The position numbers were made by a program, and so were the translations under genes. 28,333 bases of DNA. Source: a virus. The DNA is taken from the IMG/VR virus record IMGVR_UViG_3300034152_000601, positions 1 to 28,333 of that record; one strand, written 5' to 3'. The notes under the pieces were generated by a model. The model did no database searches. It saw nothing but the letters and a program-made list of their open reading frames with translations, and was not told where the DNA came from. Below, piece by piece: positions 7,893-14,083 of the stretch (positions are counted from its first letter, which is position 1; each line of letters starts with the position of its first letter).

Positions 7893-8333
7893 ATGGAACT
7901 AAAAGGAAGTTTTGCTGATAGATTACCTCCCGAAAAAAGGGAGAAAATGGAAAGAACTTTAAGAAGAATGGAAGAAGTAAGGAGGAATGATGATATGAGA
8001 TTAAGGGACATAATTAATGCGAAGTACGACTGGGCTATAGAGGAAATAAAGAAAGGGCATAAAGTAATAGAGGATTTGGATAAACAAATAAAGGAAATTG
8101 AGAAAAAGAAAGAGGGAGTCAGGCTACAGCTTTTAAAGCTTGACGGTGTGGTTTTGGCTTTGAAAGATGTGTCAGAGGAAGCCGACAAGATGGCTAAAGA
8201 AGAAGCGGCAGCTAAAGCTCTCGCGGCGAAAAAAGCCGCCGAAGAAGCAGCTGCTAAAGCTGCGGAAGAAGAAAAATCAAAAAAGAAAACTACAAGAAAA
8301 AGAACCACTAGAAAAACTAAAAAGACAGAATAA
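7893..8333 (+). CDS. Coiled-coil protein with Lys/Ala-rich histone-like tail
   Basis: The product is 146 residues. ATG 7893 is chosen over GTG 7884 because GAGG at 7881-7884 is then correctly spaced. Residues about 5-90 are charged helix with a coiled-coil stretch (IEDLDKQIKEIEKKKEGVRL). Residues about 105-146 are Ala/Lys-rich (AAKALAAKKAAEEAAAKAAE) and end in KSKKKTTRKRTTRKTKKTE, a tail like that of histone H1-type or nucleoid proteins. It lies between two fibre genes, so it could be a fibre-associated structural protein or helper; the basic tail also allows nucleic-acid binding. No family is recognised. Confidence 0.7.
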   Translation: MELKGSFADRLPPEKREKMERTLRRMEEVRRNDDMRLRDIINAKYDWAIEEIKKGHKVIEDLDKQIKEIEKKKEGVRLQLLKLDGVVLALKDVSEEADKMAKEEAAAKALAAKKAAEEAAAKAAEEEKSKKKTTRKRTTRKTKKTE

Positions 8334-8335
8334 CC

Positions 8336-8833
8336 ATGGCAGATAGAGGAACAAGTATACGAGCATCCCAGCTTAGAAACTTTTCTATTACGGCTGAGGA
8401 TATTCAAAACAATAGTTTGACGGGCAACAAGCTTATCGATAGTACCGTATCAGGGGCTAAAATTGCTGACGGCACTATTACGGAAGCCAAGTTAGACATA
8501 TCTAATGAGCCCGCTGACGGTTATTATTTGCAATATACCGATGCTTCTGGATTTACTTGGTCCGCTGGAACGGTTAGTGGAGGCGGTGGGGGAGTATCTG
8601 ACCACGGCGCTTTGACAGGTTTGGAAAACGATGACCATTCTCAATATGTTTTGGCTGATGGTTCTAGAGCTATTACCGGGGACCAAACAATTTCTGGTTC
8701 TTTAACAACTGGAGATTATATAGAAATTCCCGCCGACAAAGCATATTACGCGGGAGATACAACAACCAGTGGAAGCTGGAGAATAAGAATAGATGGAGAC
8801 GATTTTGTTTTCAATGCCATCAGCATTATTTGA
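8336..8833 (+). CDS. Short modular fibre protein (165 aa)
   Basis: ATG 8336 is two bases after the preceding stop and has no clear ribosome binding site, so it is probably translated by coupling. Residues 1-60 (DRGTSIRASQLRNFSITAED) carry the repeating IxxA-Ixx-sLtg pattern common at fibre N-termini. ISNEPADGYYLQYTDASGF matches IANAPEDGYYLKYTAASGM in the giant fibre. Residues about 88-120 carry DHGALTGLENDDHSQYVLAD. The C-terminus (SGSWRIRIDGDDFVFNAI) is short. It looks like a miniature assembled from the same modules as the giant fibre, and is probably a virion surface protein. Confidence 0.8.
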   Translation: MADRGTSIRASQLRNFSITAEDIQNNSLTGNKLIDSTVSGAKIADGTITEAKLDISNEPADGYYLQYTDASGFTWSAGTVSGGGGGVSDHGALTGLENDDHSQYVLADGSRAITGDQTISGSLTTGDYIEIPADKAYYAGDTTTSGSWRIRIDGDDFVFNAISII

Positions 8834-8849
8834 TGCGGAAACGCAGAAA

Positions 8850-8890
8850 TAGATAATTTATCTAGCAAAATCGATAAATTATTCTATAAT
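8850..8890 (+). promoter_or_regulatory. Promoter for clpP unit with operator-like palindrome
   Basis: The -35 CTAGCA (8862-8867) and -10 TATAAT (8885-8890) are separated by 17 bases. The flanks TCTAGCAAA and ATTCTATAATAT are identical, with identical spacing, at 11292-11323. A perfect inverted repeat TAGATAA-T-TTATCTA (8850-8864) overlaps the -35 and is absent from the second copy, so this promoter may be under an extra repressor. Confidence 0.75.
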
Positions 8891-8928
8891 ATAAATGGAA
8901 AAATAATTAAGAATTAGGAGGATTTAGT

Positions 8929-9510
8929 ATGAGCGTACCTTATGTCATTGAAGGCGAAGGTCAAAAGGAAAAGGTTTATGATTTATATTCTAGACTTTTA
9001 AGGGACCGCATTATTTTTCTTGGAAGAGGAATCCAAGATGACATGGCTAATTCTATAGTGGCCCAGCTATTATTTTTGGAGGCTGATGATCCACAAAGGG
9101 ACATTATCATGTACATAAATAGTCCTGGAGGATATATATCAGCGGAAGCGGCTATTTTGGACACAATGAATTATGTTAAGCCAGATGTGAGTACGGTTTG
9201 TGTAGGACATGCGGCCAGTGCAGCCGCATTTATTTTAGCATCTGGGGCTAAAGGAAAGAGATACGCATTAAAAAACGCAAGGATAATGCTACATCAAGTT
9301 TCTGGCGGGGCCGAAGGGCATGTTGAAGACATGAGAATAGCAGTAAATGAAGCCAATTTTTTGAATCAAAAAATGATAGAAGAACTTGCTAAAATTACTG
9401 GGCATTCAGAGGAAAAAATAAGGAGAGATATTAATAGAGATTACTATATGAGTGCCGAGGAAGCCAAAGAATATGGGCTGATTGACGAGGTTTTGACTTC
9501 TCGGGAGTAG
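8929..9510 (+). CDS. clpP: ClpP-type serine protease (family S14)
   Basis: The product is 193 residues, the size of a mature bacterial ClpP; AGGAGG precedes ATG 8929. The whole fold is present: IYINSPGG-like MYINSPGGYISAEAAILDTM, the nucleophile motif GHAASAAAF with Ser97, MLHQ with His122, and RRDINRDYYMSAEEAKEYG with Asp171. These positions equal the Ser97/His122/Asp171 numbering of mature E. coli ClpP, so the triad is intact. ClpP forms a barrel that degrades proteins fed by a Clp ATPase; no ClpX/A/C is in the window, so it would use a host ATPase or another phage partner. It is first in a unit with a coiled-coil protein and an actin-like protein. A separate prohead protease occurs at 19834, so this one is probably not the head-maturation enzyme. 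Confidence 0.93.
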   Translation: MSVPYVIEGEGQKEKVYDLYSRLLRDRIIFLGRGIQDDMANSIVAQLLFLEADDPQRDIIMYINSPGGYISAEAAILDTMNYVKPDVSTVCVGHAASAAAFILASGAKGKRYALKNARIMLHQVSGGAEGHVEDMRIAVNEANFLNQKMIEELAKITGHSEEKIRRDINRDYYMSAEEAKEYGLIDEVLTSRE

Positions 9511-9516
9511 CAAATA

Positions 9517-10269
9517 GTGAAAATAAAGTATAACAAGGAAAAATCTGGTAAACAGTTAGGTGGCGGAGGGCCTAGAGACAGGCAGTTAGCTCATAGGTTT
9601 AAGCAAGAAGATAGGTTAATCGAAAAACTTAAACCGGCAATTTCTGCGGAAGTGGCCAAAGCCCAAGAAGGTCCGCAGGCTGGACCAGACCTTTCACAGT
9701 ATTTGCCGATGGAAATAGCCAGGCAAAAAATAGAAGAAGCCGTAGAATATACCAAAAAACTTGATAAGGAAAGATACGAAAGCGGTTTAAAGAATTTAAA
9801 TGACCAATTGAAGGCGGCTAGAAAAAAAGCGGCTCTTGCGGAAGAAGAACTAATTAACGCTAATGCGGAAATAAGGCGTTTGAAAGATCAAGTAACTTCT
9901 ACTCCGACCGTTTCTGAAGAAGCTCGGGAACAACTACATAAAAAAGATTTGGAAATAAAAGATAGGGAAATTAAAATAGCTCGGCTGGAATCAACTCTTA
10001 AATCTAAAGAAGAGGCTGAGCGGGTAGTTAATGAATTACAGAATAAATTGGATAGGTTATACAACAAAATAGCAGATGGGTCAATAAGTCCGCTAGTTGG
10101 AAGTAAAATGGATAGACCCGAACTCGAAGATAAAATTTTCATAGACCCGATAGATCATGATCAGGAACACGAGCTGGATTCACATATAGATGTAAAAGAA
10201 GAATCGACCGAAGAAAGACGGGATATGAAAGGCGATCTAGAAAAATTACGCAGATTGTTAAAAATGTAA
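9517..10269 (+). CDS. Coiled-coil protein between ClpP and actin-like genes
   Basis: The product is 250 residues starting at GTG 9517, with GGGAG inside the end of clpP. Residues 1-25 are basic and Gly-rich (EKSGKQLGGGGPRDRQLAHR). Residues about 70-185 form a long coiled coil with an Ala/Lys/Glu-rich first part and a break near TSTPTVSEEA (about 125-135). The C-terminal 50 residues are acidic (FIDPIDHDQEHELDSHIDVK) and end in a short basic helix LEKLRRLLKM. There is no catalytic motif. Being the middle gene of the unit, it may be an adaptor of the actin-like filament or a ClpP substrate or adaptor; both are inference from position only. Confidence 0.8.
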   Translation: MKIKYNKEKSGKQLGGGGPRDRQLAHRFKQEDRLIEKLKPAISAEVAKAQEGPQAGPDLSQYLPMEIARQKIEEAVEYTKKLDKERYESGLKNLNDQLKAARKKAALAEEELINANAEIRRLKDQVTSTPTVSEEAREQLHKKDLEIKDREIKIARLESTLKSKEEAERVVNELQNKLDRLYNKIADGSISPLVGSKMDRPELEDKIFIDPIDHDQEHELDSHIDVKEESTEERRDMKGDLEKLRRLLKM

Positions 10270-10280
10270 GGAGGTTTATC

Positions 10281-11279
10281 ATGTCTGAATTGAAAGGAGT
10301 GGGGCTAGATATTGGAACTAATATGTTGGTGTCCGCGAGAATGGGTGAGGATGGATCTCCCATTTATAAAAAGCAGCGAGACGCATTTTTTAGGCTCTCC
10401 CCAAAATCGGAAGTAAATAGGAAAAGTATTAGAATGTCGTTGGAAAGCAGGGGCGCTAGTTTTATTGTTGACGGCGACGATTTTATTATTGTTGGAGAAG
10501 ACGCTTTACATATGGCGAATGAGCGCAATATGGAAGCTCGTAGGCCAATGAGAAGAGGCGTTTTGTCGCCGAAAGAAAAATCTTCTTTGCCAATGATTAA
10601 ATTAATCATCAAAAAATTGGTCGGCGAGTCAGAAACAAATGATAAATTAATATTTTCAATACCTGCTGAACCGATAGATTTAGATTTCGATATTTTTTAC
10701 CACGAAGAAATGATGAAAGCTTATTTGAGAGAAATGGGGTTTAACCCATCCTCTTTAAGTGAAGGTTTTGCCATCGCTTTTTCCGAACTTTTGGACGATA
10801 ACCTGACTGGAATGTGCTTGTCTTTTGGAGCAGGAATGGTTAATACGGTGGTTTGCTACGAAGGAGATCCTATAGTTCAATTTTCTGTTACCAAGGGCGG
10901 GGACTGGATAGATGAATGTGTAGGAAAAGCTCTTGATATTAGTCCTTCGATGATCCAAATCGAAAAAGAAGAAACCAATTTGGATCTGGTGGAACCCAGA
11001 GGGCAAATTCAACAAGCGCTATCGGTTTATTATAATGTGCTTATAAATTATTCTCTGGACAACATAATTTATGAATTGGAAAGAGCTAAGTTACCGGCTT
11101 TTAGAAGCCCTATTCCAGTTATCGCTTCCGGAGGATTGACCCTCGCTGGTAATTTTGTTAAGAAATTTAAATTGGAAGTGGAAAAAAAGAAATTCCCTTT
11201 TGAAATCAAGGAGATAAGGCGAGCCAAAGATCCGATGACCTGCGTTGCTCACGGATGTTTAATGGCCGCGATCCTTTAA
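10281..11279 (+). CDS. Actin-like ATPase (MreB/ParM superfamily)
   Basis: The product is 332 residues with AGGAGG before ATG 10281. The actin-fold signatures occur in order: phosphate-1 VGLDIGTNML (7-16, Asp10), connect-1 LSEGFAIAFSELL (159-171, Glu161), phosphate-2 CLSFGAGMVNTVV (179-191), the MreB-like SVTKGGDWIDECV (202-214), adenosine motif PVIASGGLTLAGNF (279-292) and connect-2 CVAHGCLMAA (321-330). The length suits MreB/ParM/MamK-type proteins. Phosphate-2 has Ser181 where actins and MreB carry the metal-linked Asp, so hydrolysis may be altered. Phage actins are known to move or position DNA or to interact with the host cell wall machinery; which applies here is unknown. It is last in the unit with clpP. 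Confidence 0.88.
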   Translation: MSELKGVGLDIGTNMLVSARMGEDGSPIYKKQRDAFFRLSPKSEVNRKSIRMSLESRGASFIVDGDDFIIVGEDALHMANERNMEARRPMRRGVLSPKEKSSLPMIKLIIKKLVGESETNDKLIFSIPAEPIDLDFDIFYHEEMMKAYLREMGFNPSSLSEGFAIAFSELLDDNLTGMCLSFGAGMVNTVVCYEGDPIVQFSVTKGGDWIDECVGKALDISPSMIQIEKEETNLDLVEPRGQIQQALSVYYNVLINYSLDNIIYELERAKLPAFRSPIPVIASGGLTLAGNFVKKFKLEVEKKKFPFEIKEIRRAKDPMTCVAHGCLMAAIL

Positions 11280-11292
11280 TAAATAAAAAAAT

Positions 11293-11321
11293 CTAGCAAA
11301 TTTGAAAAAGTATTCTATAAT
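11293..11321 (+). promoter_or_regulatory. Promoter for cold-shock / dNMP kinase unit
   Basis: CTAGCA (11293-11298) and TATAAT (11316-11321) are separated by 17 bases. The extended boxes TCTAGCAAA and ATTCTATAATAT match the promoter at 8861-8892 at the same spacing, while the 11 bases between them differ. It starts 13 bases after the actin-like gene and has a leader of about 80 bases. Confidence 0.75.
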
Positions 11322-11363
11322 ATTAATAATAACACCAAGATAAGTTTAAGTGATATAAAATGT

Positions 11364-11382
11364 GCATGCCGATGTGGCATGC
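11364..11382 (+). promoter_or_regulatory. Leader hairpin upstream of cold-shock gene
   Basis: GCATGCC (11364-11370), loop GATGT, GGCATGC (11376-11382): seven perfect pairs in the predicted 5' leader, 12 bases before the AGGAGG. There is no U-run after it, so it is not a terminator. It may stabilise the mRNA or regulate translation, possibly by binding the encoded protein. Confidence 0.55.
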
Positions 11383-11408
11383 CGAATAATTAAGGAGGTT
11401 TTAGTATT

Positions 11409-11639
11409 ATGTCTGAAGAAAGAGTTAATGGTGTTGTGAAATGGTTTAATGCAGAACGCGGATATGGGTTTGTTCTAAGAGAAGCCGAAGAAGATGTTGA
11501 TGAAAGTAATGAGTATTTTGTTCATTATTCTTACATCAACATGGAAGGGTATAAAACTCTGAGAGCCGGCCAAAAAGTTACCTTTGTTTTGGTAGAAACC
11601 GACAAAGGCGTTCAAGCACAAGATGTAATTCCTGAATAA
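11409..11639 (+). CDS. csp: Cold-shock domain protein
   Basis: The product is 76 residues, close to the usual 65-75. It has the CspA fold signatures: GVVKWFNAERGYGFV (residues 8-22, RNP1 region with Trp12, Phe13, Tyr19, Phe21) and YFVHYSYI (36-43, RNP2). Between them is an acidic insertion of about 13 residues (LREAEEDVDESNE) longer than in CspA. The C-terminus LRAGQKVTFVLVETDKGVQA completes the barrel. Such proteins bind single-stranded nucleic acid and melt RNA structure, sometimes acting as antiterminators. It heads the unit made from the promoter at 11293. Confidence 0.92.
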   Translation: MSEERVNGVVKWFNAERGYGFVLREAEEDVDESNEYFVHYSYINMEGYKTLRAGQKVTFVLVETDKGVQAQDVIPE

Positions 11640-11650
11640 GGGGAAAAGAA

Positions 11651-12109
11651 ATGTATTTAGCTGAGCTAATTAAGGAAAAGGATTATGTAGAATCTTCCAT
11701 ATATGATTTAAGAGATCACATATTGCATTTGGCTATTTTAAAAGACAAGAGCGATTATAAAGAAAACAAGTTTAGTTTGGATCAGAGACTTAAAGAACTA
11801 GAGGCTCTGCATTTGAAATATCAGCAATTTTCTGTTTCAATCGAGCGGGCAAAATCAAAAACTAAAATAAAAGTCAATGATACAGAATTAAGCTTAACAG
11901 ATGCTATTACTTTAAAAGAGTCATTGGAATATAAATTACAAAGCCTTGAATACATATTAGATACTGCAATAATATTTGAAAGAAAAGGCGAAGGAATTTT
12001 AATTGTAGATAGCGACGGGTTATTCGATTTAATTGAAGAAACCCGTTTGGATATTAAGACTATAGAGTCTCAAATAGACATGGCTATTTGGAAAACAGAG
12101 GTCAAGTAA
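11651..12109 (+). CDS. Helical protein, possibly DIP1984/septicolysin-like
   Basis: The product is 152 residues with GGGGAAAAG upstream. It is mostly helical: YLAELIKEKDYVESSIYDLRDHI at the start (shown in two helices), a second helix LDQRLKELEALHLKYQQF, then IKVNDTELSLTDAITLKESL and a C-terminal helix. The pattern of an N-terminal L-eLi-ekd-v-s-I-dLr-hi and a central TDAI-LK-SL resembles the DIP1984 family, from memory only. No catalytic motif. Its stop overlaps the next ATG (TAATG), so the two genes are coupled. Confidence 0.65.
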   Translation: MYLAELIKEKDYVESSIYDLRDHILHLAILKDKSDYKENKFSLDQRLKELEALHLKYQQFSVSIERAKSKTKIKVNDTELSLTDAITLKESLEYKLQSLEYILDTAIIFERKGEGILIVDSDGLFDLIEETRLDIKTIESQIDMAIWKTEVK

Positions 12110-12351
12110 TGATTTTTAGATATTGGGTAAAGTTTGGCGCCGACGGAGAGATTGAGGCATTGTCAAAATCTAAAATTGAAGGATCCGAAGAATACATTGT
12201 CAAATTAATTCCAATAGACAGAAAATCTGAAGACCTTAAATATACGACGGATGAATTTTTAAAGTCGACCGAAAAAACTTTGGGCGGCATTAAAAAATTT
12301 CGTACCGAGCTGGAAAAAACAGCAAAAGATTTACGGAGGCTTACAAAATGA
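12109..12351 (+). CDS. Small hypothetical protein (80 aa)
   Basis: ATG 12109 overlaps the preceding stop and has AGAGGT eight bases upstream, so it is preferred to the in-frame ATG at 12088. The N-terminal half is a beta-rich stretch (MIFRYWVKFGADGEIEALSK), the C-terminal half a charged helix (KSTEKTLGGIKKFRTELEKT). Its end overlaps the start of the dNMP kinase gene by four bases. No family is recognised. Confidence 0.65.
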   Translation: MIFRYWVKFGADGEIEALSKSKIEGSEEYIVKLIPIDRKSEDLKYTTDEFLKSTEKTLGGIKKFRTELEKTAKDLRRLTK

Positions 12352-12977
12352 TTATTGGCGTATTAGGCAAGGCTAGATCTGGTAAAGATCAATTCGGAGA
12401 TTACTTAATAGAAGCTTTTAAGGAACATTATAACAGACCATTCATTAAAGTGGCTTTTGCTGAGCAATTAAAAAGTATGTGTGCTGAGCATTTTGGGCTG
12501 ACCAAAGAGCAGCTTTGGGGAGATAAGAAAGAAGTAGAAGACGAACGTTTTTTGAAAGCTGCAATGGGAGAAGATCCGGAATATTCTGTTTTTTGGACTC
12601 CGAGAGAAATAATGCAGGCGATAGGAAGTTTTTATAGAAGCATAGATCAAGATTTTTGGGTTAAGGCATTAGATAAGTCCATCATGTGGATGAGCCCTTA
12701 TCAAGATTTCATTGTTACTGATGTTCGACATTTAAATGAATGTGCATATATCAAAAGTAAAAATGGGATTTTGATAAAAGTTTTGCGAGAAGAGGCGTCA
12801 GAAATTCATGGTATGGCACATGAGTCAGAAACGGCGCTAGACAATTTTGAAGACTTTGATTTTGAAATAAATAATAATGGTACTCTGGAAGACCTGAAAC
12901 AATCTGCTAGAGATTGTGTTTTTATGATGGTTAGTGTAGAGAATCTTATGAAAAAGGGGAGGATTATCAATGGCTAG
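12348..12977 (+). CDS. Deoxynucleoside monophosphate kinase-like protein
   Basis: The product is 209 residues. The P-loop is GKARSGKD (residues 7-14) at the very N-terminus, as in T4 gp1-type dNMP kinases. Further family features are VAFAEQLKSMCAEHFGLTKE, the run FWTPREIMQAIGSFYRSID, and FIVTDVRHLNECAYIK, where the Asp follows a hydrophobic strand (Walker-B-like). HESETALDNFEDFDFEINNN near residue 160 is also typical. It would convert dNMPs to dNDPs for phage DNA synthesis. It is slightly shorter than the T4 enzyme (241). It overlaps both neighbours by a few bases. Confidence 0.85.
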   Translation: MIIGVLGKARSGKDQFGDYLIEAFKEHYNRPFIKVAFAEQLKSMCAEHFGLTKEQLWGDKKEVEDERFLKAAMGEDPEYSVFWTPREIMQAIGSFYRSIDQDFWVKALDKSIMWMSPYQDFIVTDVRHLNECAYIKSKNGILIKVLREEASEIHGMAHESETALDNFEDFDFEINNNGTLEDLKQSARDCVFMMVSVENLMKKGRIING

Positions 12978-13239
12978 TAAAAAAGGTTTGACATTATCTA
13001 TTGCGCCCGAAGAAATTATGGGCGCTGAAGTAACAAAGAGTGGGGATTACAGATACGCGAGTGTCGGTATCAAAAGAGGCGACAACGAATATTTGAGAAT
13101 CGCTTACGAATGGAAAGGTGATGGTATTCCCGAGTTTGTGATGAGTCTTATGAGTTGGATGCAGTCAAATAAAGAAGAGATAGAGGCTAAGAAAGACGAA
13201 CATAAAGAAGAATACCAATCGCTAAAGGAGAGACTATAA
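12970..13239 (+). CDS. Small hypothetical protein (89 aa)
   Basis: ATG 12970 lies eight bases inside the end of the kinase gene, with GGGGAGG upstream. The N-terminal two thirds look beta-structured (GLTLSIAPEEIMGAEVTKSG, then YASVGIKRGDNEYLRIAYEW); the C-terminus is a charged helix. The size and fold pattern fit a small phage accessory protein. No family is recognised. Confidence 0.65.
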   Translation: MASKKGLTLSIAPEEIMGAEVTKSGDYRYASVGIKRGDNEYLRIAYEWKGDGIPEFVMSLMSWMQSNKEEIEAKKDEHKEEYQSLKERL

Positions 13240-13240
13240 T

Positions 13241-13471
13241 ATGGCACTGCCTGAGTCTGCGTTTCAAAAACCGTACTGGATTAGGTATAAAGAAGGCGCT
13301 ACGCTAGCCAGGGATGACAAGCGTAGGTTTGACTATATGGAAATAGCCTATGCCAGTTATCCTAGGGAATGGCGAATTGAACCTCAGCCAGGACATAATG
13401 CGCAGAATCCAAGCACAAAGGTCGATAAAGTTAGTCTAACAGTTGATACCCCATACATTAGAGCTAGATAA
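13241..13471 (+). CDS. Small hypothetical protein (76 aa)
   Basis: It starts one base after the preceding stop, with AAGGAG about 10 bases before ATG 13241. It is rich in Arg, Tyr and Pro (FQKPYWIRYKEGATLARDDK; AYASYPREWRIEPQPGHNAQ). The last codons and stop form the left arm and loop of an intrinsic terminator, so the end of this gene is also the end of the transcription unit. Function unknown. Confidence 0.65.
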   Translation: MALPESAFQKPYWIRYKEGATLARDDKRRFDYMEIAYASYPREWRIEPQPGHNAQNPSTKVDKVSLTVDTPYIRAR

Positions 13472-13489
13472 TGTTGGGGTTTTTTATTT
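13448..13489 (+). terminator. Strong intrinsic terminator overlapping a gene end
   Basis: ACCCCA-T-ACATTA (13448-13460) pairs with TAATGT-TGGGGT (13469-13480) around the loop GAGCTAGA, with one bulged T, followed by TTTTTATTT. This is a textbook Rho-independent terminator. Only 14 bases separate the U-run from the next ATG, and these hold its ribosome binding site, leaving no room for a promoter. Confidence 0.85.
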
Positions 13490-13503
13490 AAGGAGATTTT
13501 AAA

Positions 13504-14082
13504 ATGGATATTAAGGACAGGTTAGAATTTTTTAAGGACGAGTTAGCATTAATCAGCAACCCTATAATTAGAGAATTTGTTGAAGAGTGTATAAGTCAAG
13601 CGCCCGATTACATATTTGAAGATTGCCCTTCTAGTTCGAGCGGTAAATTTCATCCCGTAGAAGAACTTGGGCCTGATGGTACTTTAATTCATACTAAAAA
13701 AGTTTTCGCATTAGCTTACGAACTTAGTAGGGGTCTGGACTGTGAGTACCATCGGGACGAAATTTGCGCTGCCGCGCTTTTACATGATTTTGAAAAGCAG
13801 GGCAAGGAGAAATCGGGACACACTACCAAAGATCATCCACAGATGATGGCGGCTACCGCAGCTAATATTTATAGAGAGAAATTCAGAGGCAGACTCGAAA
13901 GAGATTCTGCCAATATTATCTGTTCCGCTATCTTTTATCATTACGGTCCTTGGACTGATCAGTCAGTTAAAAAACCGCTTTCTAGTTATACTTGTGAAGA
14001 ACTTGCAGTATATGTCGCTGACTATGTAAGTAGTAAGCGTTTTGTTCAAGTAGATTATAAGAGAAAATTGGAGATGGGATAA
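13504..14082 (+). CDS. HD-domain phosphohydrolase
   Basis: The product is 192 residues with AAGGAG upstream. The metal-binding HD set is complete: His63 (GTLIHTKKV), His94-Asp95 (ALLHDFEK), His111 (TKDHPQMMA) and Asp173 (VADYVSSK), with His146 nearby. The region before it, CPSSSSGKFHPVEELGPDGT (41-60), is a signature of a phage and archaeal HD subfamily. The domain hydrolyses phosphoesters, often of nucleotides, but the substrate is not known here. It is the first gene after the terminator at 13448, so its expression depends on read-through or a promoter inside upstream genes. Confidence 0.85.
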   Translation: MDIKDRLEFFKDELALISNPIIREFVEECISQAPDYIFEDCPSSSSGKFHPVEELGPDGTLIHTKKVFALAYELSRGLDCEYHRDEICAAALLHDFEKQGKEKSGHTTKDHPQMMAATAANIYREKFRGRLERDSANIICSAIFYHYGPWTDQSVKKPLSSYTCEELAVYVADYVSSKRFVQVDYKRKLEMG

Positions 14083-14083
14083 A

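Noticed and set aside
7871-8407. 178-residue minus-strand Ser/Leu/Phe-rich frame
   Set aside because: It is the reverse complement of the Lys/Ala/Glu-rich coiled-coil gene; such skewed genes leave long open antisense frames.
8834-8845. Hairpin TGCG-GAAA-CGCA after the 165-residue fibre gene
   Set aside because: Only four pairs and no U-run, too weak to call a terminator.
8929-9510. ClpP as the head-maturation protease
   Set aside because: It is far from the head block, has housekeeping ClpP length and triad, and a better prohead protease candidate lies between portal and scaffold genes.
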